Assembly: GCA_016721725.1 (NCBI GenBank)
Contig: JADKHN010000006.1
Location: forward strand, 682,001 to 746,000
Direction of reading: 5' to 3'
DNA length: 64,000 bases
Source: Chitinophagaceae bacterium
GTDB lineage: Bacteria; Bacteroidota; Bacteroidia; Chitinophagales; Chitinophagaceae
Part shown: positions 25,845 through 34,667 of the stretch, piece by piece
Numbering within the stretch: the first letter of the stretch is position 1
Layout: each line of letters begins with the position of its first letter
Made by a program: the position numbers and the translations under genes
Notes under the pieces: generated by a model
Database searches by the model: none
What the model saw: the letters and a program-made list of their open reading frames with translations, nothing else
Told to the model about the DNA's origin: nothing

Positions 25845-25865
25845 CTCCCCTTCAGGGGCTGGGGG
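25845..25865. repeat. terminal inverted repeat, argF' side
   Basis: CTCCCCTTCAGGGGCTGGGG plus G, the inverted partner of 25351-25371. Confidence 0.8.
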
Positions 25866-25877
25866 TAAAAATGTCAC

Positions 25878-26756
25878 TTAATCCATATTTGCTAATATCC
25901 CCGCCAGCACCGCCTGTGCCGCCCACACCCTGTTGGCCGCCTGTTCTGTGACCAGGCTACCCGGACCATCCAGCACTTCATCGCTTAGTTCCACGTTCCT
26001 TCGTACGGGCAGGCAATGCATAACGTGGGCCTGATTGGTCAATGACAATTTTTCATGGGTCAGCATCCAGGATCCTTCAACCGCCGGCATGTTTCCATAA
26101 TCCTCAAATGAACTCCAGTTTTTTACATAAACATAATCAGCGTCCTTCAGGGCTTCTTCCTGGTTGGTCGTGATGACGGCGCCCCGGGTAAACTGTTGAC
26201 TCAACGCGTATCCTTCGGGATGCGTGATCACGAATTCCGCTTCTCCCCAGGCCGTCATCCATTGCGAGCATGAGTTGGCCACGCATTGAGGAAGGGGTTT
26301 GATATGTTGCAAAGGGTGCAGGGTAGCCGATTCGAGGCTCACCACCGGTATGCCGGCATGCTGAATGAAGGCATGGATCAGTTTTTCACTGTAATCCTCT
26401 TCCCTGTTCTTCAAAGCCGGGAATGAACGGATACCGAGTATGTCGAAGTATTTGCCCAATACCGGAGCAGCATCCCGGATATGCTCAACCGTATTGCCGT
26501 TCATGACGGCCCCGTCTTCGAATTCTAGCGCCCATCCGTCATTACCGGCGTTGAATACAATGGCTTCCATACCCAGGTTCATCGCGGCCACCTGGGTGCT
26601 GATGCGGGTCCGCATGGAGGGGTTCAGGAATAAGAGTCCGATCTTTTTATTCGAACCCAGTTTCCTGTCCCGGATCGGATCCGCTTTGTAGGCCAATGCT
26701 TCGGTAACAAGTGCCCCGATATCCTTAACATCCTTTACCTCGATAAATTGCTTCAT
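25878..26756 (-). CDS. argF': N-acyl-ornithine carbamoyltransferase (ArgF' type)
   Basis: 292 residues. The carbamoyl-phosphate loop is NPSMRTRIS (about 45-53), with HPLQ and HCLPVRRN further on; this set marks the N-acetyl/N-succinylornithine carbamoyltransferases, not classic ornithine transcarbamylase. The position known to separate succinyl (Pro90 in the Bacteroides enzyme) from acetyl (Glu92 in the Xanthomonas enzyme) substrates is, by motif, Val90 here (N-G-N-T-V-E-H), so not Glu; a succinyl substrate is more likely. It overlaps argD by four bases. Confidence 0.88.
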   Translation of the reverse strand: MKQFIEVKDVKDIGALVTEALAYKADPIRDRKLGSNKKIGLLFLNPSMRTRISTQVAAMNLGMEAIVFNAGNDGWALEFEDGAVMNGNTVEHIRDAAPVLGKYFDILGIRSFPALKNREEDYSEKLIHAFIQHAGIPVVSLESATLHPLQHIKPLPQCVANSCSQWMTAWGEAEFVITHPEGYALSQQFTRGAVITTNQEEALKDADYVYVKNWSSFEDYGNMPAVEGSWMLTHEKLSLTNQAHVMHCLPVRRNVELSDEVLDGPGSLVTEQAANRVWAAQAVLAGILANMD

Positions 26757-27880
26757 TCGCTGATGGCTGATTTTAACGCTTGTAAGAAAATATCGGCTTC
26801 GGTGACCGTCATGTTCAATGCGGGCAGTAAACGGATCACATTGGGCTTGGCCTCGCCGGTGAATATCTTATACTTGAAAAGTAAATCCTTTCTGACGTTA
26901 CTCATTTCTTCCGGCAGTTCAATGCCGATCATCAGCCCTCTTCCCCTGACCTCCCGGATCCCGTTGATCTTATTCAGTTCTCCAACCAGGTATTCACCAA
27001 CTGTTGCGGCATTCTTCATCAGCTCATCGGCCTCCATCACTTCCAGTACGGCCAGGGCGGCGGCGCAAGCCAGGTGGTTACCGCCGAAAGTAGTTCCCAG
27101 CATAAAATGCTGCGGTTTGAATTTTGGTGAAATGGAAATGCCGGCAACGGGAAAGCCATTGCCCATGCCCTTGGCCATGGTATAGATATCCGCATTTACG
27201 CCACTATGGTCATGGGCATAGAATTTCCCGGTCCTTCCATAACCGCATTGCACCGAATCGGCGATGAAGACTGCATCATAGGTATCACAAAGGCTCCTGA
27301 TCTTCCGGAGGAAAGGATCGGATGCCACATTGATCCCACCAACACCCTGTATGCCCTCGATGATAACGGATGAAATATCATTTGAGCGGAAAGCCTCTTC
27401 CAGTGCCGCTTCATCATTGAAAGGCAGGAAAAGGACATGGTCAGTCTGGTTGACCGGCGCGATGATCTTCGGATTATCCGTTGCGGCTACCGCGAGCGAT
27501 GTTCTGCCATGAAAGGCTTTTCGGAAGGCGATGATCTTTTTACGGCCATTATAAAATGATGCCAGCTTCAACGCATTCTCGTTGGCCTCGGCACCAGAAT
27601 TGCACAGGAAAAGCTGGTAATCTTCTTTCCCGGAGATCCTTCCTAATTTTTCCGCCAATTCCACCTGCAGGGGGATCCTGACCGAATTGGAATAGAACCC
27701 GACCTTATGCAACTGATCTTCGATCCGCTTTACATAGTGTGGATGGGTATGCCCGATGGAGATCACGGCATGGCCGCCGTAGAGGTCCAGGTACTTTTCG
27801 CCCTTTTCATCCCACACATAAGAGCCCAGGGCCCTTTCGATGGTGATGTCGTTAAGCGGGTATACGTCGAAAAGTTTCAT
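26753..27880 (-). CDS. argD: N-acyl-ornithine aminotransferase
   Basis: 375 residues, class-III PLP aminotransferase. Visible are DLYGGHAVISIGHTHP, the cofactor-binding NSGAEANE, and the PLP lysine in TMAKGMGNGFPV. It converts N-acyl-glutamate semialdehyde to N-acyl-ornithine with glutamate. Coupled to argF' by a four-base overlap; 78 bp from argC. Confidence 0.92.
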   Translation of the reverse strand: MKLFDVYPLNDITIERALGSYVWDEKGEKYLDLYGGHAVISIGHTHPHYVKRIEDQLHKVGFYSNSVRIPLQVELAEKLGRISGKEDYQLFLCNSGAEANENALKLASFYNGRKKIIAFRKAFHGRTSLAVAATDNPKIIAPVNQTDHVLFLPFNDEAALEEAFRSNDISSVIIEGIQGVGGINVASDPFLRKIRSLCDTYDAVFIADSVQCGYGRTGKFYAHDHSGVNADIYTMAKGMGNGFPVAGISISPKFKPQHFMLGTTFGGNHLACAAALAVLEVMEADELMKNAATVGEYLVGELNKINGIREVRGRGLMIGIELPEEMSNVRKDLLFKYKIFTGEAKPNVIRLLPALNMTVTEADIFLQALKSAISE

Positions 27881-27958
27881 GTTATGTTGTTTTACCGCAA
27901 AGAGGCAAAGGAACGCAATGCTTAGCGTGCATAGTACCTTCGTGACTTTGCGGTTAAG

Positions 27959-28942
27959 CTAAAAAAAACTGCCTTTCAATTTTAATCCAAGGGTCTCTTC
28001 CAACCCAAACATCAGATTCATATTCTGCACCGCCTGCCCGCTGGCACCCTTTAACAGGTTATCGATGGCAGAATGAACAACCAGCCTGTCTCCCACTTTC
28101 TCCAACTGGATGACCCCTTTATTGGTATTGACCACCTGCTTCAAAAAGACCGGTTCCTGACTGATTGTGACGAAAGGATGCGCCTGGTAAAATTCCTCAT
28201 ACAACGCATTCAGCTCTTCGATATCCTTTACGCATTTCATTTGCGAACTGATGAATATCCCCCGGGTGAAATCGCCCCGCCAGGGAATGAAGTTGATCTC
28301 GGTCTTATCATTACCCTGGAGCCGGTTCAATGATTCTCCGATCTCCCCGAGGTGCTGATGCGTCAATGTTTTATAGGCCTGGATATTATTGGCCCGCCAG
28401 CTGAAATGCGAGGTGGCTGAAAGGCCCTGGCCCGCCCCGGTAGATCCCGTGATACCGGTGGTATGGACCTCGTTCAGCAAACCCGCTTTCGCCAGGGGCA
28501 AGAGTCCCAATTGGATGGCTGTTGCAAAACATCCCGGGTTGGCGATGTTTGAAGCCTGCCTGATCGCATCCCGGTCGAGTTCCGGGAATCCATAGATAAA
28601 GGAACGTCCTTCAAACTGTGCCTGCATGGTTAAACGAAAATCCTGCGACAGGTCGATAATGCGCACGGAAGCCGGAAATTGATTTTCCGTAAGGAATTTC
28701 CTGGCTTCCCCGTGTCCGAGACAGAGAAAAAGCAGGTCGATCTCGCCATCGGTTGTAGAGGAGAACCGGAGCCCGGTCTCACCCAAGAGGTCTTGATGAA
28801 CCGCATGCAGTGCTTGTCCCGACTGGCTCTTGCTATGTACAAAGACCAGTTCAGCCGCGGGATGATTCAAGAGGAGGCGAATAAGTTCGCCACCGGTATA
28901 ACCCGCGCCGCCCATGATGCCGATCCTAATTTTGCTTACCAT
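27959..28942 (-). CDS. argC: N-acetyl-gamma-glutamyl-phosphate reductase
   Basis: 327 residues. Dinucleotide motif GGAGYTGGELIRLL at residues 11-24 and catalytic Cys138 in NPGCFATA. It reduces N-acyl-glutamyl phosphate with NADPH to the semialdehyde. The start overlaps the end of argG by 17 bases. Length is normal. Confidence 0.93.
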   Translation of the reverse strand: MVSKIRIGIMGGAGYTGGELIRLLLNHPAAELVFVHSKSQSGQALHAVHQDLLGETGLRFSSTTDGEIDLLFLCLGHGEARKFLTENQFPASVRIIDLSQDFRLTMQAQFEGRSFIYGFPELDRDAIRQASNIANPGCFATAIQLGLLPLAKAGLLNEVHTTGITGSTGAGQGLSATSHFSWRANNIQAYKTLTHQHLGEIGESLNRLQGNDKTEINFIPWRGDFTRGIFISSQMKCVKDIEELNALYEEFYQAHPFVTISQEPVFLKQVVNTNKGVIQLEKVGDRLVVHSAIDNLLKGASGQAVQNMNLMFGLEETLGLKLKGSFF

Positions 28943-30140
28943 CAGCTTCTTTTTTTACGGAGTGATAGATCATGGTCTGGTTGCCGAATATCTTGGAGAA
29001 CCCGCGCACATCCTCCCCGGTCCAGCCACTGTTCATTTCGCCATACTTGCCAAAGCGGCTGCTCATCAGGTCGTAATCCGATTCAATGCCTGTTACCTGG
29101 AAATGAAAAGGCATCAGGTCAACAAATACTTTCCCGGTGACGTTTTGCTGGCTGCTTTCAAAAAAAACCTCGATATCCCGCATCACAGGATCAAGGATCT
29201 GGCCTTCGTGCAGCCAGTTCCCGTAAAACAGGGAGATCTGGTCCTTCCAGTTGAGCTGCCATTTGGTGAGCACGTGTTTTTCAAGGGCGTGATGCGCCTT
29301 GATGATCAGCATCGGTGCCGCGGCCTCAAAACCCACCCGGCCCTTGATGCCGATGATGGTATCCCCTACATGGATATCCCTGCCGATACCAAACGGACCG
29401 GCAATGGATTGAACATATTGTATCGATTCCGAAGGATGGGAGAAAAACTGTCCGTCAACAGAGACCAGTTCGCCCTTTTCGAAACCCATTTCCATATTCC
29501 GTCGCACCGTTTCAGTAACCGGGGTAGGCCAGGCGCTTTCGGGTAACATGCCGTTGCTGTTCAATGTTTCTTTGCCACCCACACTGGTTCCCCAAAGGCC
29601 TTTATTGATCGAGTACTGCGACTTTTCAAAGTTCATCTCCACCTGTTTGCTTTTCAGGTAGGCGATCTCTTCTTCCCGGCTCAGTTTAAGATCACGTATG
29701 GGAGTCAGGATGGTAACCCCGGGGATCATGATGTTGAAGATCATATCGAACCGAACCTGGTCGTTACCGGCGCCCGTGCTTCCGTGAGCCACGGCATCGG
29801 CATTGAGGTGCTGTACCTGCTCGGCGATGAAAACGGCCTGGCTCAGTCTTTCTGCGCTTACGCTCAATGGGTAAGCGTTATTCTTCAACACATTGCCAAA
29901 CACCAGGTATTTGATGATCTTGTCGTAATAACTTTTCACCGCGTTCACCGTGGTATGAGAGGTAACTCCCAGGCGATAGGCGTGTTTCTCCAGTTCAACC
30001 AGTTCTTCCGGACTGAAGCCCCCGGTATTCACCGTAACCGAATGCACTTCATAGCCCAATTCATCGGTAAGGTATTTTGCGCAATAAGAAGTATCCAATC
30101 CACCGCTGAAACCCAGTACTACTTTTTTCATGTTATTCAT
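28926..30140 (-). CDS. argG: argininosuccinate synthase
   Basis: 404 residues. The ATP-pyrophosphatase loop is LGFSGGLDTSYC at the N-terminus, with HGSTGAGNDQVRFD further on. It joins citrulline and aspartate with ATP. It lies 4 bp after the GNAT gene and overlaps argC, so it is inside the arg operon. Confidence 0.95.
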   Translation of the reverse strand: MNNMKKVVLGFSGGLDTSYCAKYLTDELGYEVHSVTVNTGGFSPEELVELEKHAYRLGVTSHTTVNAVKSYYDKIIKYLVFGNVLKNNAYPLSVSAERLSQAVFIAEQVQHLNADAVAHGSTGAGNDQVRFDMIFNIMIPGVTILTPIRDLKLSREEEIAYLKSKQVEMNFEKSQYSINKGLWGTSVGGKETLNSNGMLPESAWPTPVTETVRRNMEMGFEKGELVSVDGQFFSHPSESIQYVQSIAGPFGIGRDIHVGDTIIGIKGRVGFEAAAPMLIIKAHHALEKHVLTKWQLNWKDQISLFYGNWLHEGQILDPVMRDIEVFFESSQQNVTGKVFVDLMPFHFQVTGIESDYDLMSSRFGKYGEMNSGWTGEDVRGFSKIFGNQTMIYHSVKKEADGKQN

Positions 30141-30144
30141 TGAA

Positions 30145-30843
30145 TCAGTTAAAAAAGAATTTGAGGACCGATCCGGAGGAAGCGCCTCCTTCCTTTTTCT
30201 TGAGGAATTTCCGGAGCAGACTGGTTTGTTTGAGTTTCATGAAGCGTTCGTAAAGACCCGATCGCTGCTTAAAACTGGCGGAGGTCTCTTCAGGTTCATA
30301 ATGATCGGCCGGATCGTATAACATGGCCGTACACATGCAGTTCTTGCGATCCTTGCTCATGAGTATATCGTAATTGACACAGCTTTTACAGCCGGCCCAG
30401 AAATCTTCATCATCGGTCAGTTCGGAATACGTGACCGGTTCATAACCCAGGTCGGAATTGATCTTCATGACGGCCAGGCCGGTGGTGAGTCCGAATATCT
30501 TCGCTTCAGGATAGGTTTGCCGGCTGAGTTCGAATATCTTTTTCTTGATCGATTTGGCGACGCCGGTCTTGCGGTAAACGGGAGCTACAATGAGTCCGCT
30601 GTTAGCGACGAATTGTCCGTGCTGCCAGGCTTCGATATAACAGAAGCCCACCCATTCACCTTTGTCCGTATGGGCGATGACCGATTTGCCTTCGGCCATC
30701 TTGGTCTCGATATAGGCCGGTGAGCGCCTGGCGATACCGGTACCCCGGGCCTTCGCTGAGGATTCCATTTCGTTGGTAATGGTCGTTGCGAAATGGTTAT
30801 CGAGGGGGGTCGCCACCCTTATAATGATGTTGCTGTTTTCCAA
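30145..30843 (-). CDS. GNAT acyltransferase, candidate N-acylglutamate synthase of the arg operon
   Basis: 232 residues. A GNAT fold is seen in residues about 5-165, with SGLIVAPVYRKTGVAKSIKKKIF as the acyl-CoA-binding V-x-x-x-x-R-K/G-x-G-A motif. The C-terminal part has two cysteine pairs, C-K-S-C and C-M-C, about 17 residues apart, which could bind zinc or iron. It is the first gene of the operon and 4 bp from argG; no other first-step enzyme (argA or argJ) is in the operon. By position it likely transfers an acyl group to glutamate; this function is inference. Confidence 0.7.
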   Translation of the reverse strand: MENSNIIIRVATPLDNHFATTITNEMESSAKARGTGIARRSPAYIETKMAEGKSVIAHTDKGEWVGFCYIEAWQHGQFVANSGLIVAPVYRKTGVAKSIKKKIFELSRQTYPEAKIFGLTTGLAVMKINSDLGYEPVTYSELTDDEDFWAGCKSCVNYDILMSKDRKNCMCTAMLYDPADHYEPEETSASFKQRSGLYERFMKLKQTSLLRKFLKKKEGGASSGSVLKFFFN

Positions 30844-31066
30844 TTTTGAATAATTGAAACGAAAAAAATAAGATTCGGGAAAATGGCGGAGATTTTTTCA
30901 CTGACAGGGGCAGAGGATAACTGCTCGTCCTATCAGCAACCACGTCGGGGCCGGGGAAGGCAGTCAAACGAAACAGGCATATCAGCCAGGCTGAACTGGT
31001 TGTATGTATTAGAGTTTGAACAGTATGTCAGGTCATTTTTCAACTTAGGCCGACGTTTAATTGGTG

Positions 31067-31074
31067 CAAATGTA
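31067..31074 (-). promoter_or_regulatory. candidate -7 box of the arg operon
   Basis: TACATTTG on the minus strand, an exact TAnnTTTG match, with a TTTTG tract about 22 bases upstream. It would give a leader of about 215 bases before the GNAT ATG. Confidence 0.4.
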
Positions 31075-31105
31075 TAGGTTTTTGCAAATATGCAGCCAAA
31101 AAAAA

Positions 31106-32602
31106 TCAGGGTTGAAGAAAGGGCTGCAGGCCATTGGCGATGTTGCGGTCATTACTGAGCCGGGGCACTTTGTTCTGCCCGCCCAGTTTACCGATGCTCT
31201 TCATGTAATCGATGAAGCCGTTCTTCCTGACCGGTGTGATCACGAGTTCCGCCAGGATATTACCGCTGATAAGGTCGTCGTAATACACATTCTTTTTACG
31301 TAGGTTGGCATCGATCATTTTTGATAAGGCGTCGAGGTCATCCGGCTTTTCTTCGAATTCGATGAACCATTCGTGGTAGCTTTTCCCGGCATCCGTTGAG
31401 ATGAAAGGCGCGACCGTGAACTCGGTGATGTGCAGGCCTTTTTCATTGGCCGCATCCATCAGGGCTGATTCTACTTCTTCCCCGATCACATGTTCGCCGA
31501 AAGCGGAAATGAAATGCTTGGTCCTGCCGCTCACCACGATCCGGAATGGATTCAGGGAAACGAATTTTACGGTATCCCCGATATTATACCCCCAAAGTCC
31601 TGCATTATTGTTGATGATCAGGGCGTAGTTCTCACCCACTTTAACCTCATCCAAAGTCAGGCGTGTTGGATTTTCATTAAAGATCTCTCCGGCCGGTACG
31701 AACTCGAAGAAGATGCCGCTGTTGGTATTGAGCAACAGACCGGTTGCCTGCTGGGAATCCTGGAAGGCGAAGAATCCTTCGCTGGCGGGAAACAGCTCGA
31801 TCGTATCTACGGGGCGGCCGATGCTTTCCATCAGTTTGGCCTTATAAGGTTCAAAATTCACGCCGCCCTGCACCATCACGCTGAAATGGGGGAACAATTC
31901 CCCGATCTTCTTACCGGATCGCTCCGTAAGACGGTCGAAGTACATCTGCATCCAGGGTGGTATGCCGCTGATGAGGGTCATATCCTGGTTGATGGTCTCC
32001 GCCACGATCTGGTCGAGTTTCTCTTCCCATTCCTCGATACAATTGGTAGTATAGGAAGGAAGCTGGTTGCTACGAAGGTATTTGGGAACATGATGGTTCA
32101 CGATACCGCTAAGCCTGCCAGTCGGAATGCCTCCCACCCTTTCCAGCTCCGGGGAACCACTGAGGAATATGAGTTTGCCATCGGCGAATTTAGTATTACC
32201 TGTTTCTGCCATATAGCAGAGCAGGGCATTACGCGCCGTGTTGATATGGTTGGGGATCGATTCCTTGGTGATGGGTATGTATTTCACCCCGCTCGTGGTG
32301 CCGCTGGTCTTGGCAAAATAGATGGGTTGCCCCTTCCAGAGCACGTTATGCCTGCCTTGTTTGATCTTTTCGATATAGGGCCTGAAATCCTCATAGTCGC
32401 GGATGGGGACCTGCCTGACAAAATCGGCATGTAACCTGATCTGATCAAATCCATGATCCCTGCCAAAATCCGTTTTACAGCCCGCCTTGATGAGTTGATT
32501 GAAAATGGTCTGCTGGTCTTGCACCGCCGTCTCCATCCCTTTCCTGATCTGCTTGTAGATATATCCTGCAAATGGCTTGGCAAGAAAAGATTTGATCTTC
32601 AT
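31106..32602 (-). CDS. GH3-like acyl-acid-amido synthetase family protein
   Basis: 498 residues, the normal length for bacterial GH3 relatives. The ATP motif is FAKTSGTTSGVKYIPIT (about 94-110); YNIGDTVKFV and the C-terminal AFGEHVIGEEVE also fit. The plant family conjugates jasmonate, auxin or benzoates to amino acids by an adenylate intermediate; the role of the many Bacteroidota members is not known. No signal peptide. It lies upstream of the arg operon on the same strand, separated by 262 bp and a promoter. Confidence 0.85.
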   Translation of the reverse strand: MKIKSFLAKPFAGYIYKQIRKGMETAVQDQQTIFNQLIKAGCKTDFGRDHGFDQIRLHADFVRQVPIRDYEDFRPYIEKIKQGRHNVLWKGQPIYFAKTSGTTSGVKYIPITKESIPNHINTARNALLCYMAETGNTKFADGKLIFLSGSPELERVGGIPTGRLSGIVNHHVPKYLRSNQLPSYTTNCIEEWEEKLDQIVAETINQDMTLISGIPPWMQMYFDRLTERSGKKIGELFPHFSVMVQGGVNFEPYKAKLMESIGRPVDTIELFPASEGFFAFQDSQQATGLLLNTNSGIFFEFVPAGEIFNENPTRLTLDEVKVGENYALIINNNAGLWGYNIGDTVKFVSLNPFRIVVSGRTKHFISAFGEHVIGEEVESALMDAANEKGLHITEFTVAPFISTDAGKSYHEWFIEFEEKPDDLDALSKMIDANLRKKNVYYDDLISGNILAELVITPVRKNGFIDYMKSIGKLGGQNKVPRLSNDRNIANGLQPFLQP

Positions 32603-32654
32603 TACTGGTAAGGAAATCGTTGAAGTGTAAAATTAAGGATAAAAGGGAAAGATT

Positions 32655-32790
32655 GCAGCGTTTAAGACGTTTCAGTCGTTCAAGAGGTTTTAAGTCGTTC
32701 AAGCCGTTTAAGAGGTTGGGGATTTAAGTCAATCTATGCATTTAATGGGCCTAACCCTTAAACGTCTTAAACGATTTTAAACCTTTCAAC
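32655..32790. repeat. degenerate TTTAAG-ACGTTT repeats
   Basis: At least six loose copies of a GTTTAAGACGTTT/GTCGTTCAAG-like unit, the last ones partly inverted, in the gap between the GH3-like and DUF4258 genes. Confidence 0.6.
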
Positions 32791-32792
32791 CC

Positions 32793-33248
32793 TTATTTAC
32801 AATCGCATGGCCAGTCCCTCCCCAGGTCGATCGCCGTCACCACCAGCAGTCCGTCGTCCTTGGGTGCGAAAACGATCCTGACCCGCTGGTTATCATGCGT
32901 GACGCCTTCCAACGGGTAGGTCTTGCCCCGGGGATCTTCTTCCATTTTGCGATTATTGAGGGTACCGGTCTCGAGGATCTCCTTCACCTCACTCTCATCG
33001 ATCTGCCGGCAAGCCATGCGGCAACGGGCATGCTTACTATAGAGTATACGGCTGGTCCTCCGGTTGAAACCCTCTTCACGAACGGGATTCTCGGCCGGTG
33101 AAGGCTGAATAACGCGTTCAGGCTTGTTGGTGTTGGTTTCTTCTGTCTTAACAATGGGCCTGACCGGGCCCCGTTGATGCATCTTGATATAGAGGAACAA
33201 GGCCCCGGCGGCAACCAGTATGATCAGGGGCAGATACTTTTTAAGCAT
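32793..33248 (-). CDS. membrane-anchored DUF4258 protein
   Basis: 151 residues: an N-terminal membrane segment (about 5-22), a polar linker, and a DUF4258 domain (about 65-151) with SKHARCRMACRQIDESEV, an L-E-G-V-T-H-D-N-Q-R-V-R-I-V-F core and a C-terminal DWPCDC. DUF4258 resembles small toxin-like (RelE-like) folds but its activity is unknown. The anchor places the domain outside the cytoplasm. Confidence 0.75.
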   Translation of the reverse strand: MLKKYLPLIILVAAGALFLYIKMHQRGPVRPIVKTEETNTNKPERVIQPSPAENPVREEGFNRRTSRILYSKHARCRMACRQIDESEVKEILETGTLNNRKMEEDPRGKTYPLEGVTHDNQRVRIVFAPKDDGLLVVTAIDLGRDWPCDCK

Positions 33249-33277
33249 GGTGCAAGTTAAATAATTGACCCGAACAA

Positions 33278-33307
33278 GACTACCGTAGTCTTTAGACTAT
33301 GGTAGTC
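33278..33307. repeat. inverted repeat before mtaB
   Basis: GACTACCGTAGTCT and AGACTATGGTAGTC pair over 14 bases with one G-T, separated by two bases. It has no strong T-run, so it may be a REP-like element or an operator. Confidence 0.6.
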
Positions 33308-33384
33308 TTCACCCCAGGTCGTTGTCCGCACCGACCGGAATATTAAGCCTACACAGGAACTCTCCCTGCTAACCTCAATTTCGC

Positions 33385-33392
33385 TAATTTTG
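33385..33392 (+). promoter_or_regulatory. -7 box of mtaB
   Basis: TAATTTTG, exact TAnnTTTG, ending six bases before the ATG at 33399, so the mRNA should have almost no leader. Confidence 0.6.
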
Positions 33393-33398
33393 CCCCCG

Positions 33399-34667
33399 AT
33401 GAGCAAGAGCGTCGCCTTACATACCCTCGGCTGCAAGCTGAATTTCTCCGAAACCTCCACCCTGGGCAGGTTACTGGAGAATGACGGTTTCATCAAAAAG
33501 GATTTTGATGAACAGGCCGATGTGTATGTGATCAATACCTGTTCGGTGACCGATAATGCCGACAAGGAATGCCGGATGCTGGTCAGGCGTATCCAGCGAA
33601 AGGCGCCTGAGGCGCTGGTGGTGATCACCGGTTGCTATGCCCAACTGAAACCGGAAGAGATCGCCGCCATCCCCGGGGTGGACCTGGTCCTGGGCGCCGC
33701 CGAAAAATTCAATATCGCCGATCACCTCAAAGAGATCACCAAGGGAGACAGTACCCGCATCTGCAGTTGCGAGATCGGGGATGTGAATGTGTTCACGGCT
33801 TCTCATTCCATCAACGACCGTACCCGCGTATTCATGAAAGTACAGGATGGTTGTGACTATACCTGTTCCTTTTGCACCATACCTATGGCCCGGGGCAAGA
33901 GCCGGAGTGACAGCATTGAAAATGTAGTGGCTAATGTTCAACGGATCGCTTCCGGAGGAGTGAAAGAGATCGTACTGACCGGGGTGAACCTGGGTGATTT
34001 TGGCAAGGGCTTTTCCGGCGGTAAGGGAAAGGAAGAGAATTTTTTCGACCTGGTTCAGGCCCTGGATGAGATCGACGGTGTTGAACGTTATCGCATCTCC
34101 TCCATCGAACCCAACCTCCTGGGCAACGAGATCATCGAATGGGTGAGCAACAGCAAGAAGTTCATGCCCCATTTCCATATCCCCCTCCAAAGCGGAAGCG
34201 ATAAGATACTGGGACTGATGCGGAGGCGTTATAAAAAAGATTTGTATGCCGAACGGGTGGGACTGATCAAGGCCCTGATGCCGCATTGCTGCATCGGCGT
34301 GGATGTGATCGTGGGATTCCCCGGTGAAACGAAAGACGATTTCAATGAGACCCTTCGGTTCCTGACCGACCTGGACATCTCCTACCTGCATGTATTCACT
34401 TATTCTGAACGGGATCATACCCCGGCCACGGATATGAAACCGGTGGTGCCTGTTTCGGAAAGGAATGAAAGGAACAAGGTCTTACGCAACCTGAGTTACC
34501 GGAAAATGCAGGACTTCACCCAAAAGCATATCGGGGAAACCCGGAAGGTGCTGTTTGAATCCAGGAACAACAACGGTATGCTGGAAGGTTATACTGATAA
34601 CTACATAAAGATCACCACTCCCTGGAAAAAGGAATGGGAAAATAAAATCATTGAATGGAAAATATGA
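33399..34667 (+). CDS. mtaB: tRNA t6A37 methylthiotransferase MtaB
   Basis: 422 residues from the ATG at 33399; a TTG at 33390 overlaps the -7 box and is unlikely. The UPF0004 domain begins HTLGCKLNFSE, the radical-SAM cluster is C-D-Y-T-C-S-F-C near residue 155, and a TRAM-like C-terminus follows. It converts N6-threonylcarbamoyladenosine 37 to the 2-methylthio form in tRNAs reading ANN codons. The last four bases (ATGA) overlap the next gene. Confidence 0.92.
   Translation: MSKSVALHTLGCKLNFSETSTLGRLLENDGFIKKDFDEQADVYVINTCSVTDNADKECRMLVRRIQRKAPEALVVITGCYAQLKPEEIAAIPGVDLVLGAAEKFNIADHLKEITKGDSTRICSCEIGDVNVFTASHSINDRTRVFMKVQDGCDYTCSFCTIPMARGKSRSDSIENVVANVQRIASGGVKEIVLTGVNLGDFGKGFSGGKGKEENFFDLVQALDEIDGVERYRISSIEPNLLGNEIIEWVSNSKKFMPHFHIPLQSGSDKILGLMRRRYKKDLYAERVGLIKALMPHCCIGVDVIVGFPGETKDDFNETLRFLTDLDISYLHVFTYSERDHTPATDMKPVVPVSERNERNKVLRNLSYRKMQDFTQKHIGETRKVLFESRNNNGMLEGYTDNYIKITTPWKKEWENKIIEWKI

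Larger units (their letters stand above)
25351..25865 (-). mobile_element. DUF559 endonuclease-like element with terminal inverted repeats
   Basis: A 515-bp unit bounded by 21-bp terminal inverted repeats (25351-25371 and 25845-25865; 20 of 21 bases match) and holding one DUF559 gene. It sits 12 bp after the argF' stop and cuts into the first codons of argB. No target duplication is obvious to me. Confidence 0.75.

Noticed and set aside
31490..32434. 314-codon plus-strand frame
   Set aside because: Antisense to the GH3-like gene.
33471..34418. 315-codon minus-strand frame
   Set aside because: Antisense to mtaB, whose radical-SAM motif is clear.
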